This document shows positions 1 through 25,552 of a DNA stretch of 64,000 bases, piece after piece. Position numbers and translations under genes: made by a program. The DNA is taken from assembly GCA_035610835.1 (NCBI GenBank), contig CM069452.1:28694143-28758142 (forward strand). Direction: 5' to 3'. The DNA comes from Ophiura sarsii. Its lineage: Eukaryota > Echinodermata > Ophiuroidea > Amphilepidida > Ophiuridae. The notes beneath the pieces were generated by a model, which made no database searches, had not been told where the DNA came from, and saw only the letters and a program-made list of their open reading frames with translations. How positions within the stretch are numbered: the first letter of the stretch is position 1; each line of letters begins with the position of its first letter.

Positions 1-159
1 GACGAGGGTTTGCTACTGACGAATGGCTCAATTTCTCTTCTGACGTTGCTCGTAATGGGCGATTTAATGTTTTAAAAAAGTGACCTCTCTGAAGCATATA
101 ATTATTAAATATCACAATGAGGAATATTGTGTGCAAATAATTTGCCCATTTCGGTGAGC

Positions 160-790
160 GGTGACTCAAGTTTGGACTAGACTATGCATTTTTCTTGAAC
201 TCGGACTCCAAATGGCTCTGCCTCTGACTACTATAGTCTCGGAAAACTTAGACCTGGATTTCTAATTACGCTGACTCTGACTTCCATAAACTTGGATTTG
301 GACTCGCAATGACACAGATTGGGACTCGGACCACTCTCGACTCGGACTGGGATTATCAATGACTCGAACCCGCAATCAAGGAAAATAATAGTTGGCACAC
401 TTGACCCAACTCATTACAACTATCCCTGTGCTCGCAATTGAGATCAGACTTGGGACATAGCACTGTTTAATAGAAAGCAAAAGTCTCCCCCTTTATCCTT
501 CCCCACCCCCCATCAATCAATGTTGGGGGGACTAAAGAGGCTTCTGATAATATGACTCGGATCAACATTGCCTGCGGGGAGAGGGGCGGTTTTTTCCCCG
601 TAATTAGGACAAAGTGTGCCAACCTTTTTTTCCTTGATTGCGGATTATGAATGCTATAGCCTTGAAATCGGACTAGACTCAAACTCGGACTACAAATGAT
701 CGGAATTCCTAATGACTCGGACTACTCTGAATGCTATCCCTGACAGTTATAGAATAGGACTTGGACTCGGCCCACTGATGTTGACTGGGA
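160..790. repeat. Degenerate ACTCGG-rich repeat with an embedded inverted-repeat element
   Basis: The word GACTCGGAC and close variants recur irregularly on both sides of an inverted-repeat pair. The pair is near 370-415 and 598-643: the left arm begins CCGCAATCAAGGAAAA and the right arm is its reverse complement, and both continue into TTGGCACACTT. I read this as a MITE of about 275 bases inserted into a decayed minisatellite. No gene is seen in bases 1-1120. Confidence 0.5.
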
Positions 791-1125
791 CTCTAACCGT
801 CAGGCAAGGTGGTCACGTACGTGCATACGGTTTTTTGTTGTTGATAAAATGGGCATTACTACTTCCTGCAAACAGTATTATGACAATCTACATTGACTAT
901 CTTTTCCTATCAGTTTCTTCTAGCCATTTGCCCGAGGTTACTGAATGTGTTTAGAGATACCTCTTTCTCGCATATGAATGGGATGCATATGAATAGGATA
1001 CATCATTATTTGGGCCCCGATACAGAATAATAGGAGACATTTTTTTCGACTAGCACTGCTAACCATTTCTATCACGTGGATTTAAGTTCTGGTTATATCG
1101 TGTGTATTCTACATCAGTAGAAAGT

Positions 1126-1165
1126 TATTACGATATGCCTCGATAAATCGAGGCATATCGTAATA
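1126..1165. repeat. 40-base palindrome with 2-base loop
   Basis: Two perfect 19-base arms (TATTACGATATGCCTCGAT and its reverse complement) are separated by AA. The sequence TCGTAATAA repeats once more just downstream. No gene or larger element could be tied to it. Confidence 0.85.
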
Positions 1166-1232
1166 TCGTAATAACTCATCTATACAGTGATGATGAAAAA
1201 ACTAAATAAATAAAACGAACCAAACCTCCCTA

Positions 1233-1650
1233 AGAAACAGACAGACATCCAGACAGAACGACAGACATACCCACGCCGACAGCTACATTGTTGGCTTTTA
1301 GGTAACTGAACATTGTGTAAGAAAATGTGTACAATGTACAGACACCAAAAACACACATTGACGCTGTCTATAGCATCAGACACACCCCTACACTGTGGGA
1401 AAAATTTAGAAGCTTGCGTGAAAACACACCTAATCCCCCTTTGTACATGTAGCAGCCAAAGCCCCACAATGTAAAAAAAAGCCCCACAATGTGCGGCTGG
1501 AACTTTCAAAGCACCCACAATGTAACTCTCGTAAACTCAAACAGACAGACTGACACCAAGACAACAGACAGACATACAGACAGGCAGACAGACACCCGGG
1601 CAGACACCCTGACACCACGACTGTCTGTAGACACAGACATTGACACCCCG
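1233..1650. repeat. CAGACA-type microsatellite tracts
   Basis: Imperfect CAGA/CAGACA repeats occupy about 1233-1276 and 1538-1650, separated by a non-repetitive stretch. The open frames across them are repeat translations, not genes. Confidence 0.7.
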
Positions 1651-2618
1651 AAAGACATACACCCAAATTCCTACACCCAAACAAACATGAATACTTGAAT
1701 ATTCGTGAATACGCCCGTGTCCAGCGTCGTCTGATTCTCTTTACAAGCAAAATGACGCCCTCTAGAGAACAATGAATCGAAATGGTACGTTATTTGCTAC
1801 CCTTTGAAAGAAAAACAATCTAGACATACGTTATAACAGTACCAAATAGACGTTATTGCAAGGCTCGTATTTATTCCTACCGCGTATGCAACTATGTATG
1901 CGCGTACTTGTCTGTAACGCGTACAGATAATGTTGACGTGCGCGACGTACACTTATAATGTACAACGGTAGATTTAAGTAGCAGTAGGGCTTTGTATTTT
2001 GCCAACAGACAATAACGAGACTCAAATGTTCGCCTATGGTGGTGCTAAACATATAGAAGTGGATATACCAAGGATCTAATTCGTGATACTTTGACCTATG
2101 ACTCCTTAACTATACCGGGACGATTGCTGAAGCCAACATTCTATAGGAATGTTGTTAGACTTTAACAAAACTATTATAACGGAATAAAGCGTAACTACAT
2201 TACTGTTTGTATCTAGTCTAGTCGCATTCAGTATGATCCACCTTATACCTCTTTAATAGACAGGTGTTATTGTTGACTTTATAGTTGAGTATCATAACGT
2301 AATTTTACATCAAATTGGGTTGTAATTTGACCTCTACTGATCCCTTGTTGACCTTTGATCCAAAGGCGACGCTTGTCAATTTTTAAATGTCGGGGCAGGT
2401 TTTTACATGTTTGCCTTGTATGAGTGAAAATCAATAATTTGACACTTAGCAAACCTTTCCTTATTGACCTTTGACCCGGATGCAATAACTGACTTTTCTT
2501 GTCTCATATGATATAAGCAGGGGTGTGCCACTGAGCTTGCCGATCGGGTCCACTTTTAAATTGAACTTAGTCAGCATAGAATTGGTGGCGCTGTTCTACC
2601 GATAAGGCGTAATTGTAG

Positions 2619-2832
2619 CAGACGACGCGACGCTGGCCACGCGTCTCTCAGACGACCCAATATGGCAACGGGAGTGCACCATTTTGAATTATTTTTAACA
2701 GTCATCGCCCGGTTAACGATAAAAATTCTTCTAATTATGATGAATTTGTCAAAATGATTAGTTTAATATTCGCGATTACGTGTTATTTACTACGAATTCA
2801 AAATGTTGGTTTCGCGTGGCCACCGTCGTCTG
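2619..2832. mobile_element. MITE, CAGACGAC family, copy 1
   Basis: The element starts CAGACGACGCGACG and ends GGCCACCGTCGTCTG, which are imperfect terminal inverted repeats. A second copy lies at 31118-31381 in the opposite internal orientation. Both share the interior words AGTCATCGCCCGGTTAACGA and CGCGATTACGTGTTAT or their complements. It is non-autonomous and has no coding capacity. Confidence 0.75.
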
Positions 2833-3114
2833 TGTAAATCTACAGCGCCCCCAAACCTATGCTGACTAACAATTCCGTTAAACCTGGTTAAACATTGTTA
2901 AACGCGTTAAACGCCGGTCACGGACGCATTCCGGACGATTACCATAATTTATTCAAATATGCAAAAGGATCCGTTTTCGCTACGTACGTTAGTATAGGAC
3001 TTTCCTATCCCAAAATTAATAGTATCCCTGATATAAGTTGAAACAAGTCTGGTTAACATTGGAGGATGTAAACCATTTAAAATGTTTAAAATTAACATGT
3101 TTACCATTAAAGAC

Positions 3115-3117
3115 CTT

Positions 3118-3148
<31 letters not shown>

Positions 3149-3150
3149 TA
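3115..3150. repeat. (TTTA)n microsatellite, tail of the adjacent SINE
   Basis: About eight TTTA units. On the minus strand this reads (TAAA)n, the expected 3' tail of the SINE that begins at 3456. Confidence 0.85.
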
Positions 3151-3456
3151 ACAATTAGGCTGAAGAGCCAAGACACACCCAATAGTGACTTAAGCGCAGG
3201 GATGCCCGATGTGTGTGTGTACAGATATAGACCCGGGATGATCCCCTACTCTTTACGAAGGAGTCTGACCTTTTAACGTGCTCGGGGATAGCTCTTCCGA
3301 TGCACGGGACCACCATTTCTACGTGACTTTCGAACCACGAGGCAATTGAGACTAAGTACCTTGCCCAAGGATACTAAATTGTTGGCGGTAGTGGGGCTAG
3401 AACTCACAACCTTAGTATTGTGAGACCTGCATGCTATTCACTAGACCACACATGCT
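3151..3456 (-). mobile_element. tRNA-derived SINE (minus strand)
   Basis: Read on the minus strand it begins GAGCATGTGTGGTCTAGTG. It has an A-box-like TGGTCTAGTGAATAGC (about 3433-3448) and a B-box-like GGTTGTGAGTTCTAGCC (3395-3411). The conserved SINE word CCTTGGGCAAGG follows (3359-3370), then a family-specific body and the TAAA tail. The same head is at 39254 on the plus strand, and the distal body recurs at 23241-23338. The Pol III box reading rests on family knowledge; transcription is not shown. Confidence 0.75.
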
Positions 3457-4550
3457 CTCTGATTTGAATCGGAAGCGATGATGGCTGTTTTTTCTGCCGC
3501 ATCAAACTACTTCAGTCCGTTTGAATCGGAGCGTGACTCAAATTTTGGCGATGTATCTGTAGACCACTGATCTCTATTTAACCACTATGAAATTTCGATT
3601 AAAAAACCACCAAACTTATGCCACTCTTCCATAGGCGTCTTTCGTCAGTGACGATGTTGCGTTCGAATTGAAAAGATTGAAAATTAAAATGTTCACTTCT
3701 TGACCCCCGACCTTTGATGATTAACTTGTTTGCCTCAAATGATATATGCAGCAAATAGTTCAAATTGGACCATGTCTTATTAAAACTTTTGTCATGTATA
3801 TATGTCATGTCCATAAATGGTGACTTTTGTCAGCAAATCCTAAAGTCGTTTGACCTATAACGACAATCATCATTCATTACGTGTAGGAGAAAAAGCATTT
3901 AAATGTGTGACAATAAATAACTATTGGAACGTAACTATTGGAACGTAAGTGACCCTTTTTGACTTTTGACCAAGAAGTGATGACTGATTATTGTTTATGT
4001 CATCAATAAGTACACAAGACCGGACAAGCCCCATGAAATTTAAATTTTGTCCATGCATTGACCACGTGAGATCCTTTGACGCGTTGCATAACATGTCCTA
4101 TGTTATTGTTCATTAACAATGCATATGCGAAATATTTGTGGTCAACACATGAAAAGAGTAAAAGAATAGACGCACTTTTGGATTAACAATAAGCCATGTT
4201 GACTTATGGTTGGCCTCTGACCCCTCGATACCTACAAAACAGTTAAAATGACAGAAGAAGTCGACCAAATGATAAGAATTTGTAATTTTGTCTTTAAACC
4301 AGAGTAATTTCGCCATACTACTTTTGTGATTTGCTGTGTTCAAAATCCAACAAAAGGTGTTATTCTTTAAAAGTACATTGTCGCCCTCTAGAGTTGAGAA
4401 TAGAAATGCTTTGTTTAAAAAAACACCAGCATAATTCCTTAATCATGTTAATAATGAACGAAATTCACCTCTAAAAAGCGACACAAATCGCTCTCAGAGG
4501 GAACACGAAGTTAACAAAACAATGAGGGAGGGAAGTGCATCGCGTCCGCC

Positions 4551-4625
4551 GGTGCAAAGAATCGAACCGGGATGCTCTGCTGTAATGCATGGAGTCCATA
4601 TCAATCGAGGATCGCACTACGAAAA
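4551..4625 (-). repeat. tRNA-like relic (possible SINE head)
   Basis: The minus strand carries CCCGGTTCGATTC, a good B box/T-arm, preceded by a D-arm-like stretch (TCGATTGATATGGA). The anticodon and acceptor stems do not pair convincingly, so I do not call a functional tRNA. From 4626 to 6330 no gene or element is recognised. Confidence 0.35.
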
Positions 4626-6334
4626 ACTTAAGTGTTGAGCACATTTATAGCCTGCCATAATTGTGCTATATAGAGCGTGATAACTTTTCTATAAGGAGCT
4701 GGAGCTCCCAGTATAGATTAATGCTGTAGTAAATTTAAGTGAGTGGTCAGTATTGTAGATTTAGTGTAATTAAAAAAACAATTTTATTTCAAATAAAAGT
4801 GGTACTTCTGAAATGGTAAATTTGCTTTGAATTTGGCTTGTAATATAAATAGTGATTGTCATCAGACAATCAATTTACGTTTCAGGCTAAATTTGAGACG
4901 GGTACTTTAAGTTTGTGATGATGGGATGATGATGTTCTTGGCGCAATAGTTCTACACTAAGATCTACATTCCCCTTGATAAGATCGAGTGGATGTAATAA
5001 TTAAAGCATTCGCTGACGACTCTGAAATATCATAATAGCAGGTAGGGGCGTAATCAGGGAGAGGCAGGGAAGATGCCCTACTACAAGTGGATTAACCACC
5101 AACATTTTAAAGATAAAACTCTAGGTCTCTAATTAATACAAAAAACCTATGTTCGCAGTCTCGGAAAATAACCTGTTGAATTTGAGTATTTTTGAGCTGA
5201 TTACAAAACGAAAGCCTAGACATGACGCTGACGAAAGTCTACTATCTGTTTATGATTAATCTCTGCCACATCGTAGTAACTGGAAAGTACGCTGCACACT
5301 AACTGGTAAATAGAAGAAAAATGAATGAGAAATACAATGAATGGGAAATAAAAACAAACATTTTCCCTAAGGGCCAAAACGAATTTCCGGAACAATATAA
5401 AGTAGTGCTACCACTTCACTACCCTTCGCTATGTTTTTAATAAAATATATTAGACTTTCATTTGCTTCAATGTGCATGCATTGAATTTGAGAGTAAGATT
5501 CTTCTTTATTTTCAGTAGTATATGCACCTTATATAGGCTCTTTGTACTTTATATTTATCGCTTTGCAATACTATCACAAGCTTCCTTGAGAGTTCGATTG
5601 GAAGAGTGATGGTCTAGAGAGGGTTGTTGATCCTTTAGAATTCAGGATCATATCCCAGTTCTACGTATAGCGGACGACCAGGAAGAGTTCTTGGCCTCTT
5701 TTGATGGACAGAAGAATAACTAATGTACAAGGCTATTTTTTCAAAATGATATTATTGTAAGCGATAGTTATTTTTATAAACCATTGTTGATATTGTACCA
5801 TAAGTAGATACTCTCTTAATTGCCTTATTATGTACATTGTATATAGTCATGTGTCAGAAAAATGTGCATCCTGTGTGGAATTAAAATGTTCACAAAATCA
5901 CAAACGAATATTGTGGGTTTTTTTTCTCCTTCTATGAATGCCGGCCACATTCGACTGGCTCGTACCAGGGGTAGCTGTCGCAAATTTTCTTGATTCAACT
6001 ACTTACTGCCATCTGATTACAACATGTATGCTGATATAGAATGCTCAGAACTAAAAAGAATGCTCAGTACGTTCCGCAGTATCTATAGTGCACGAGATGC
6101 TTTGTCAGCGTGTCTGAAGTCAGGAAACATGAATGCGAAGGGGTAACGCTCGTAGAGCTGCTTTAAAAAGTTTGTCTTTTGCTCGAGATAATTATTATGA
6201 TACAATTTAATAGGCTTTCAAATAAATGCTGCTTTGGTACTCTGTATAACAATGCAATAGCAATTTCACCATACTGTTTTCGTTAGTTTGCGTTTAACAA
6301 CCATATTCTGTCATTTTGTATTGAAATAATAAGC

Positions 6335-6584
6335 TTAACACTTTCCCACACGGCTATTAGTTTTATCATTATACAGGACACATTTTTCAGAAACCTTTCG
6401 TAACTTTCAAAGTCTATCTCAAGAATTTAAGAAACCAATACTAGATATGTTTGTACTTATTTTGATGCATTTCTCATGGTGATTCCAAATATGATAATGA
6501 AATTCAATAATTTCGAAATTTTTGAAACATTTTGTGAAATTTTGGAATGTCGTCTGCGGACGCCTGCCGCGTGGAAAGTGTTAA
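6335..6584. mobile_element. piggyBac-like MITE flanked by TTAA, copy 1
   Basis: The boundaries are TTAA-CACTTTCCCACACGGC and GCCGCGTGGAAAGTG-TTAA. The TTAA at both ends is the target duplication typical of piggyBac elements. A diverged copy in inverted internal orientation lies at 45531-45757. There is no open reading frame. Confidence 0.75.
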
Positions 6585-6779
6585 ACCAGATACAACCACA
6601 ATGAAAACCCTCTTTTGTCATATGTAATGAGATCTAATCTTTAAGTCGAGAACCTTTCTTTCGAGATATATAATAAAACAAAGGATAGACATTCTGTTGG
6701 TCTCTTTTGTATTGAAAACTCTTTAATCCCCCGTATATTTGTAATTAAAGGTCTGTTTATAATGGAGTTTTCTACAAAA

Positions 6780-7217
6780 TGTAGAATTCTCTCGATTCGT
6801 AATACGATGCGCCACCAGCGGTTGTTCTTGCTAGTTCAATGTTTGACCTCTAGGCTCGACATCAGCGTTTAGCTACAATCATCAGGGATAATGTTTATCC
6901 CTGCAATCATTCGACGTGTTGCATTGTCACGCAAGTGTGATACTACGTATGTTGAACACAGCTTTACGAAGGATTCCGTGTGAGTAATACAAAGCAGATG
7001 AATGTACTATAATTATAAATAGTGTTAGGGTGTGCCAGGCATTCGTATGTATAACCGATATATTAATATTTAAACGCACAATAACATTTTTTCATGTGTT
7101 GTACGAGGCATTTGTAACGCGGGCTTTGGATGTCGATTATTTACCATGACGCACTGCGTATTTTGTCCTCCCAACCGCTGGTGGCGAAATCGTATTGCGA
7201 ATACAGAGAAATGCACA
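6780..7217. mobile_element. Foldback/MITE with GCCACCAGCGGTTG arms
   Basis: The left arm 6794-6824 (GATTCGTAATACGATGCGCC...) is matched inverted by 7172-7204 (CAACCGCTGGTGGCG...), and the similarity extends outward through CTCT. A 40-base segment just outside the left arm (TCTGTTTATAATGGAGTTTT) recurs at 14834-14875. Confidence 0.65.
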
Positions 7218-7619
7218 TAACCCATACATTCATGTAAAAAACTAAGAATACAAAACTCTTGACTTCACATATACACCTAATAAGAAAACGTTCCTGAGCA
7301 GGTACTTATCAGTTAGCTAAGGAAAAAAATTGTTATATTGTCCTCCACAACTTTCAGAGAGGAGGGGCGGACGGGCGGATTTTTTTTTCTTTTTTTAAAT
7401 TTTCTTTTACCAGCGGAAGCTCAAAGTTCAGCCAACAAGAAGTTGAAATCACTCTAAGAGTCGCACATATAATATGTTATAAACACTTTATTTAATATTC
7501 AATGCCATTTATACTGTTAAAAAAAAATCTTAAAAAAAAAAATCTTACAAAATCTGAAAAAAATTCGGAGCGGCCCTAAATCTGACGAGCGGTCGGTCGA
7601 GGACAACATAACGATTTTT

Positions 7620-8365
7620 TGTTGGCCTAATTAAAAACCAATAATCTGTACCAACAATCTGGGATACACACTGACTGAGTGAGCAAATCACTTCGGCGTC
7701 ATTTGACACCACTTCCATAACAAATGAGAGGATAATTTTAAAATGATGATAACTTTAAAAGAGACCACGCCTAACGAAAACAAGTTGTCTTTTCTGTGGG
7801 ACAACACATTAATTTACACCGTATCCCATTAAAAAACCAATCATTTACTATCCTTTTTTTTCCGTTTAGTGTGGTCACTTAAGCCACCATAACTTTCAGA
7901 GAATCCACTCAATTTTTATGAATGAGGCAGTGGCATAGCTATAGGTTATTCATATTGGGGTGCGAGAAATGAAAATGATTCGACAAGATATTTGTGAGTA
8001 TTTTCGACTTTACACCTATTCTTTGCACGATTGAGCTACATTTTGGCTCTAAACATGCTTGTACCAAAGAATATTGCATTTTGGGAAGACATATGCGACA
8101 TTTTTCATCTGTGTACTTTTATACCATCATAATTCCATGATTCCTTTGGTCAAATCAACCGACACGACGTCAATGTTGGGGGGGGGGGGGGGGGGGGGGG
8201 TCACCACCCCCTCCCCCCTCTGGCCACGCCACTGGAATGAGGTATCATATTTGTGAAGAAATTTGTTCGGTTAATGTTAATCTTTGATTTGTGGTACCGA
8301 TTATTGATTTTGAATTTTGTAATATGTAAGCACCTGGTCAGGAACTTTTTGTTTTAGGTGTATTT
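7620..8365. mobile_element. Older foldback element interrupted by a hAT-like MITE
   Basis: The left part (CAATAATCTGTACCAACAAT near 7640, CCACGCCTAACG near 7768) and the right part (ATTATTGATTTTGAATTTTG and ACCTGGTCAGGAACTTTTTG, 8297-8355) match the two arms of the element at 55100-55479. The hAT-like element at 7928-8234 sits inside it, giving a relative age order. Confidence 0.5.
7928..8234. mobile_element. hAT-like MITE (CAGTGGC..GCCACTG) with poly-G
   Basis: It starts CAGTGGCATAGC and ends GGCCACGCCACTG. It is flanked by perfect 8-base direct repeats GAATGAGG (7920-7927 and 8235-8242), the target-duplication length of hAT transposons. It holds a run of 23 G at 8178-8200. Related ends occur at 31421, 37969, 46716 and 63778. 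Confidence 0.85.
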
Positions 8366-8472
8366 TGCTTCATTGTATATGAGTTTATAGTTCATGTTAA
8401 ATGGATCAGCACAAACACTCTGTTTAGAGCTTAATCTTTTGTACAGATTTCACGACCAACACGTTATTTTCA

Positions 8473-21615
<13,143 letters not shown>

Positions 21616-21693
21616 TTTAAAAAGGTGGTTATGTCTGATTTGAGCGATACGGACTAAATGATAATACTTCCAAAATAGTGAATAGACCAATCC

Positions 21694-21701
21694 TATTTAT
21701 A
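21694..21701 (-). promoter_or_regulatory. TATA box of the cholinesterase-like gene
   Basis: CTATAAATAGG on the minus strand lies 79 bases before the ATG at 21615. A start site about 30 bases downstream would give a 5' UTR of about 50 bases and would exclude the upstream in-frame ATG at 21690. Confidence 0.65.
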
Positions 21702-21779
21702 GATGGACTATGAAACACAAAATAATCTCTTAATTTTGATAAAAACTAAACTTTGTAATCTCTACACAACAGGATTTTC

Positions 21780-23240
21780 AGACTGACTGTCGCTCCGATA
21801 TGAGTTTTAAGATTTTTTTGTAATCTGTGTCGATACACTTTTTTAAATAAAGGTTACGTAGACTTGTAGGATAGACTATAACGTAACACATTAGACACTC
21901 ACAATCCAAGTCTCTCGGATGAGTGAGATAGCTCACGAGGTGTTTTAATACTTTTAAAACCCCCGGAGTTTGATCGTGAATATCTGGCAATCTGGTTGCA
22001 ATGTACATGAAACCCTTAAATAAAAAGCCAGAACATCTGAGAACGTACACACACACACCCGGTTGCATGTCATTGATTCACTAATCGGAAACAGGTCAAC
22101 GACATGATATCACTGTGATGTCTTAATTGTGCATTTGACAAAATAAAAGTCCTTCACCCAAACTGGATATAAAAAAGCTGGATACAGACCAAACGGACGT
22201 ACAAATGCTTAGGAACAGTTATGCTAAGTGCTAAAACCCGGAGAACTAGAATACGTTTCGTATGCAACACGCATCATAACAGCAGCGCTACATAAGTTCA
22301 ATTGAATGTCAAAAAGAAGTATTAATAATACTTGTATATCATGGATATGTTGAAGGTGTATGAACATAAACGTTGTAAAATATGATCATATGATTGATTA
22401 TTGGGACTTAAATGAACTTTGGACACGGCCATGATTGTGCGGTTTTTTAATCTATTTTAGTTTTGAAGATACGGCCATGTTTACAAGTTATATCATATAC
22501 CACGTGACAATATTTTATGATGAGTTTTGATTCCTATTATTACCACGGTTCTTGTGTAGAGGTGAGGGCAGTCAAATAATAATACAGGGTGTCCCCCCAA
22601 AAAACCTGTTCACGTGTTTACCCACATTGTTGACCATGAAGTTCTAACATTTGGTATAACATTTTCATACATATTGAGAGACTACACAATTTGCTTTCAG
22701 ATGCCGTTATTTCATCTGATTTGGTTTTTTCAATCTTTAGATATGACAAATTAACTAAAGCTACCTATTTTACATGACAGAAAGCGGATGTGAAGGAGGC
22801 TACTGCGCGATGTACACTCTCAGTAGTAAAACATTGTTGAGCGAAAATCCCATGCGGTCCGGTACCATATCGGATATGTTACCTTGCAGTTTCCAGCCAT
22901 GACGGACGACGGCATATCGGTCAGAAACTTCCAGTGCAGGGACAGGACTTGAGGACCTTATCCCGCCTTTTTGTAGGTAAAATGTGATATGATTTATACA
23001 TTTATAGTCCTGTAGAATAAAACAATGTTCTTATGGGAGTGAAGTAGGTGACAGATCTGGTCTGTGATCTAGGCCATATTTAGTACAGAACTATTACAGC
23101 TCATCACCATCGGTCGTCCTTGGACGAAATAATGGAAGCAGCTTAGTTGCTTTCCATCATTCTTTCTTTGGCTATTTGTTTACTCCATTGTTGCGCCACG
23201 CATATAATAGTGAAGGTATGTATAGGAATACATATATTAT
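21780..23240. other. Intergenic, no gene recognised
   Basis: Upstream flank of the cholinesterase-like gene. One TACAGGGTGTCCCCCC motif at 22583 resembles the end motif seen at 24603, 29594, 50429 and 51212. No coding or paired element could be supported. Confidence 0.5.
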
Positions 23241-23338
23241 GTGTGTGTGTACAGATACAGACCCGGGATGATCCCCATCTCTTTACGAAGGAGTCTGTGA
23301 CCTTTTTTTTTCAACGGGCTCGGGGAAAGCTCTTCCTA
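23241..23338 (-). mobile_element. SINE body fragment
   Basis: Matches 3211-3301 closely (ACAGATACAGACCCGGGATG, TTTACGAAGGAGTCTG, CTCGGGGAAAGCTCTTCC). It lacks the tRNA-like head and so is a 5'-truncated copy. Confidence 0.7.
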
Positions 23339-23402
23339 TTACAGTTACTTCACTCCTAAAAGAATATAAATTGTCTTAAATAACTATAACATGTATAAAC
23401 AT

Positions 23403-24276
23403 CACTGAAAGCCAAACCTGAGTCGAGGGGCCTAACAAAAGTGAGTCCAGAACGATGTCTAAATTGACTCGCCCTGGCTCACCCTAGTGGGTCCGTATAA
23501 GTAGGCAATACGAGTCATGGTCACCAATCAAAATGAGTCCAGGCTTGACTCGGCAAGATGAGTCTTACGATGTCTAAATTGACCCAGATTAGCGAGTCAT
23601 GCATGCATGACTCAAATAGAAGGATCAAATAGAAGGATCAAATATTTGGGTCAAATGACTCACTTCACTCAAACAAGATGAGTCATTTGACTCATCCTAA
23701 AGGATAAAAAATATAGGAGAGAGCTCATGGTGACTAACAAATGGTGATTAACAAAGACGAGTCCAGCCTCAACTCATATTATTCATGAAGTAATAAATTT
23801 GTGAACAATCACTGCCATCAAGTTGTGACATCTTGAAATATTTTAGTTAGAAATATGCCTATATAATAATATCCTAAATATACTTTCCATGGTGTTATTT
23901 CAGTAATCTAGATCAGTCACATCTGGTTTTCATTGTTGCTTGACTCATATTGATGAGTCCATGTGACTCAATTTGACTTAGTTACTCACTAAGTCTAGTC
24001 AAAGGGATAGACTAAGTGAGTCAAAGGGAGTCACATGGACTCACCAATATAAGTCAATGTGACTCACTTTGACTCACTTAGTCTAGTCAATATCCCTTTG
24101 ACTAACCAAGATGAGTCATGTGATACAGATTGATTAATATAGATGAGTAACAGTGAGTCACATCTGGTTGGCATTGTTGCTGGACTCATCTTGATGAGTC
24201 CAGGTGACCTATTTGAGTTAGTCAATGTCACCAGACCCGGTCGGATGAGTCAGTGACTCGGATTTGGTTTTCTGTG
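23403..24276. mobile_element. Foldback element built of GAGTC/GACTC words
   Basis: The left end CACTGAAAGCCAAACC is inverted at the right (GGATTTGGTTTTCTGTG). The interior has some thirty copies of GAGTCA/TGACTC in both orientations, including near-perfect palindromes such as GACTCATCTTGATGAGTC. A non-repetitive centre lies near 23770-23930. The end sequence is shared with 20173-21214. Confidence 0.82.
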
Positions 24277-24394
24277 ATATCACAATTTCCAAATCCGGGA
24301 CTACGTCTTCAAGGCCTGCCTCTCGCAAGAAGCTTTGACCGTTGTCACCCGCCATAGCTTAAGTATGCAAAGAATGTGCATAAAACTCTACACA

Positions 24395-24600
24395 ACTCCG
24401 GTTGTGTAAAGTGTTACACATGATTGAGTCAATAATAGGGAACATGGTCGTTTTGGGGTAAACATTTACCCAACGATATTGTGTCAAAGTTTTAACCTTT
24501 GTTGGGTAAAATTTAGCTATTTGATGGGTAAAATGTTCACTATGTGTTGTGTACATTTTTACCCAACAAATAACCATGTGACCTTTTTACCATCGTGAAG
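24395..24600. mobile_element. Short element built of GGGTAAA/TTTACCC words
   Basis: GGGTAAACATTTACCC, TGTTGGGTAAAATTT, GATGGGTAAAATGTT and TTTTTACCCAACA alternate in orientation. The outer arms (AACATGGTCGTTTTGGGG and its inverse) make the whole a hairpin. The ends are less clear than in its neighbour. Confidence 0.6.
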
Positions 24601-25552
24601 TGTACAGGGTGAGTCAAAATAGTCACGTCCCGTTTTATAAAAATCAAGAAAAATACTTCTTGTACAAAATTGGTAATTGTTTTCATTGTTTATTAGAGTA
24701 GACATACTTCTTCATACCTGGTGATGTTTTTACGACAATATCATATTCCACGCCAGAAAAGACGCGTAATCCAAAGTGTTCCAAGTTTGGTGGTGGATGT
24801 TAATACATACTGTAATATTAGTTATTCATACAACACAACACACTGTATAACTGTTGCAATTTATACCAAAATATCATGTTTTTTTTGTTGAATCTCTGAT
24901 AAATTAAACGATATTGCATGCAAAGTATTTAAATATATTATAATATAACTCAGTATTGCACAAATATACTCATAAAAATGGACTATGCACTTTGCCTGGT
25001 AAGTTGCCAAAGAACTGTTTAAAGATATAAGATCTATTTTCTCTTAAGCGTCTCTCATATCCGTTCGATTAAAATAACAAGTTTAAAAATACTTAAGTCA
25101 ACATTTTGTTAAAACTCAATAATGTTTGTTATAGGCTATCTCTGATTGCACGAAAACTATTAAAACATAACCGCAAAGACAATAAAATCTCTTTTCCTAT
25201 TGTAATTGATGTGAATACTAACACGCTTTTGATTGACTTATTCAAAAGGCGCGCGTTAAACGTTAACATCCATAGGGATCCCTTCGATAAGTTGGAACAG
25301 ATTTTATTTCACAGAATTAAGAAAAATTATCAAATCTCCTGTTTCGAATAACCAATTTGAATGAAATAAAATTTAGGTTATAGCTAGTAATGCCACCTTG
25401 CTATAGGCAAGTCATTAAATATATTCATTTTTTAATTTTAACTGGTTTAAAAAATCGGTGAAATCGGGACCTGACTCAACCTGTAGTATTTTACCCAACA
25501 ATCCAACATTGCAATATTTTTTCTAAGAGTGTGCATTGTGTAGTATGATGTT

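Noticed and set aside
4551..4625. Functional tRNA gene
   Set aside because: Good B box but acceptor and anticodon stems do not pair, so kept only as a relic.
5595..5680. Possible tRNA/SINE near GATGGTCTAGAGAGGG
   Set aside because: A-box-like word only, with no B box at proper distance.
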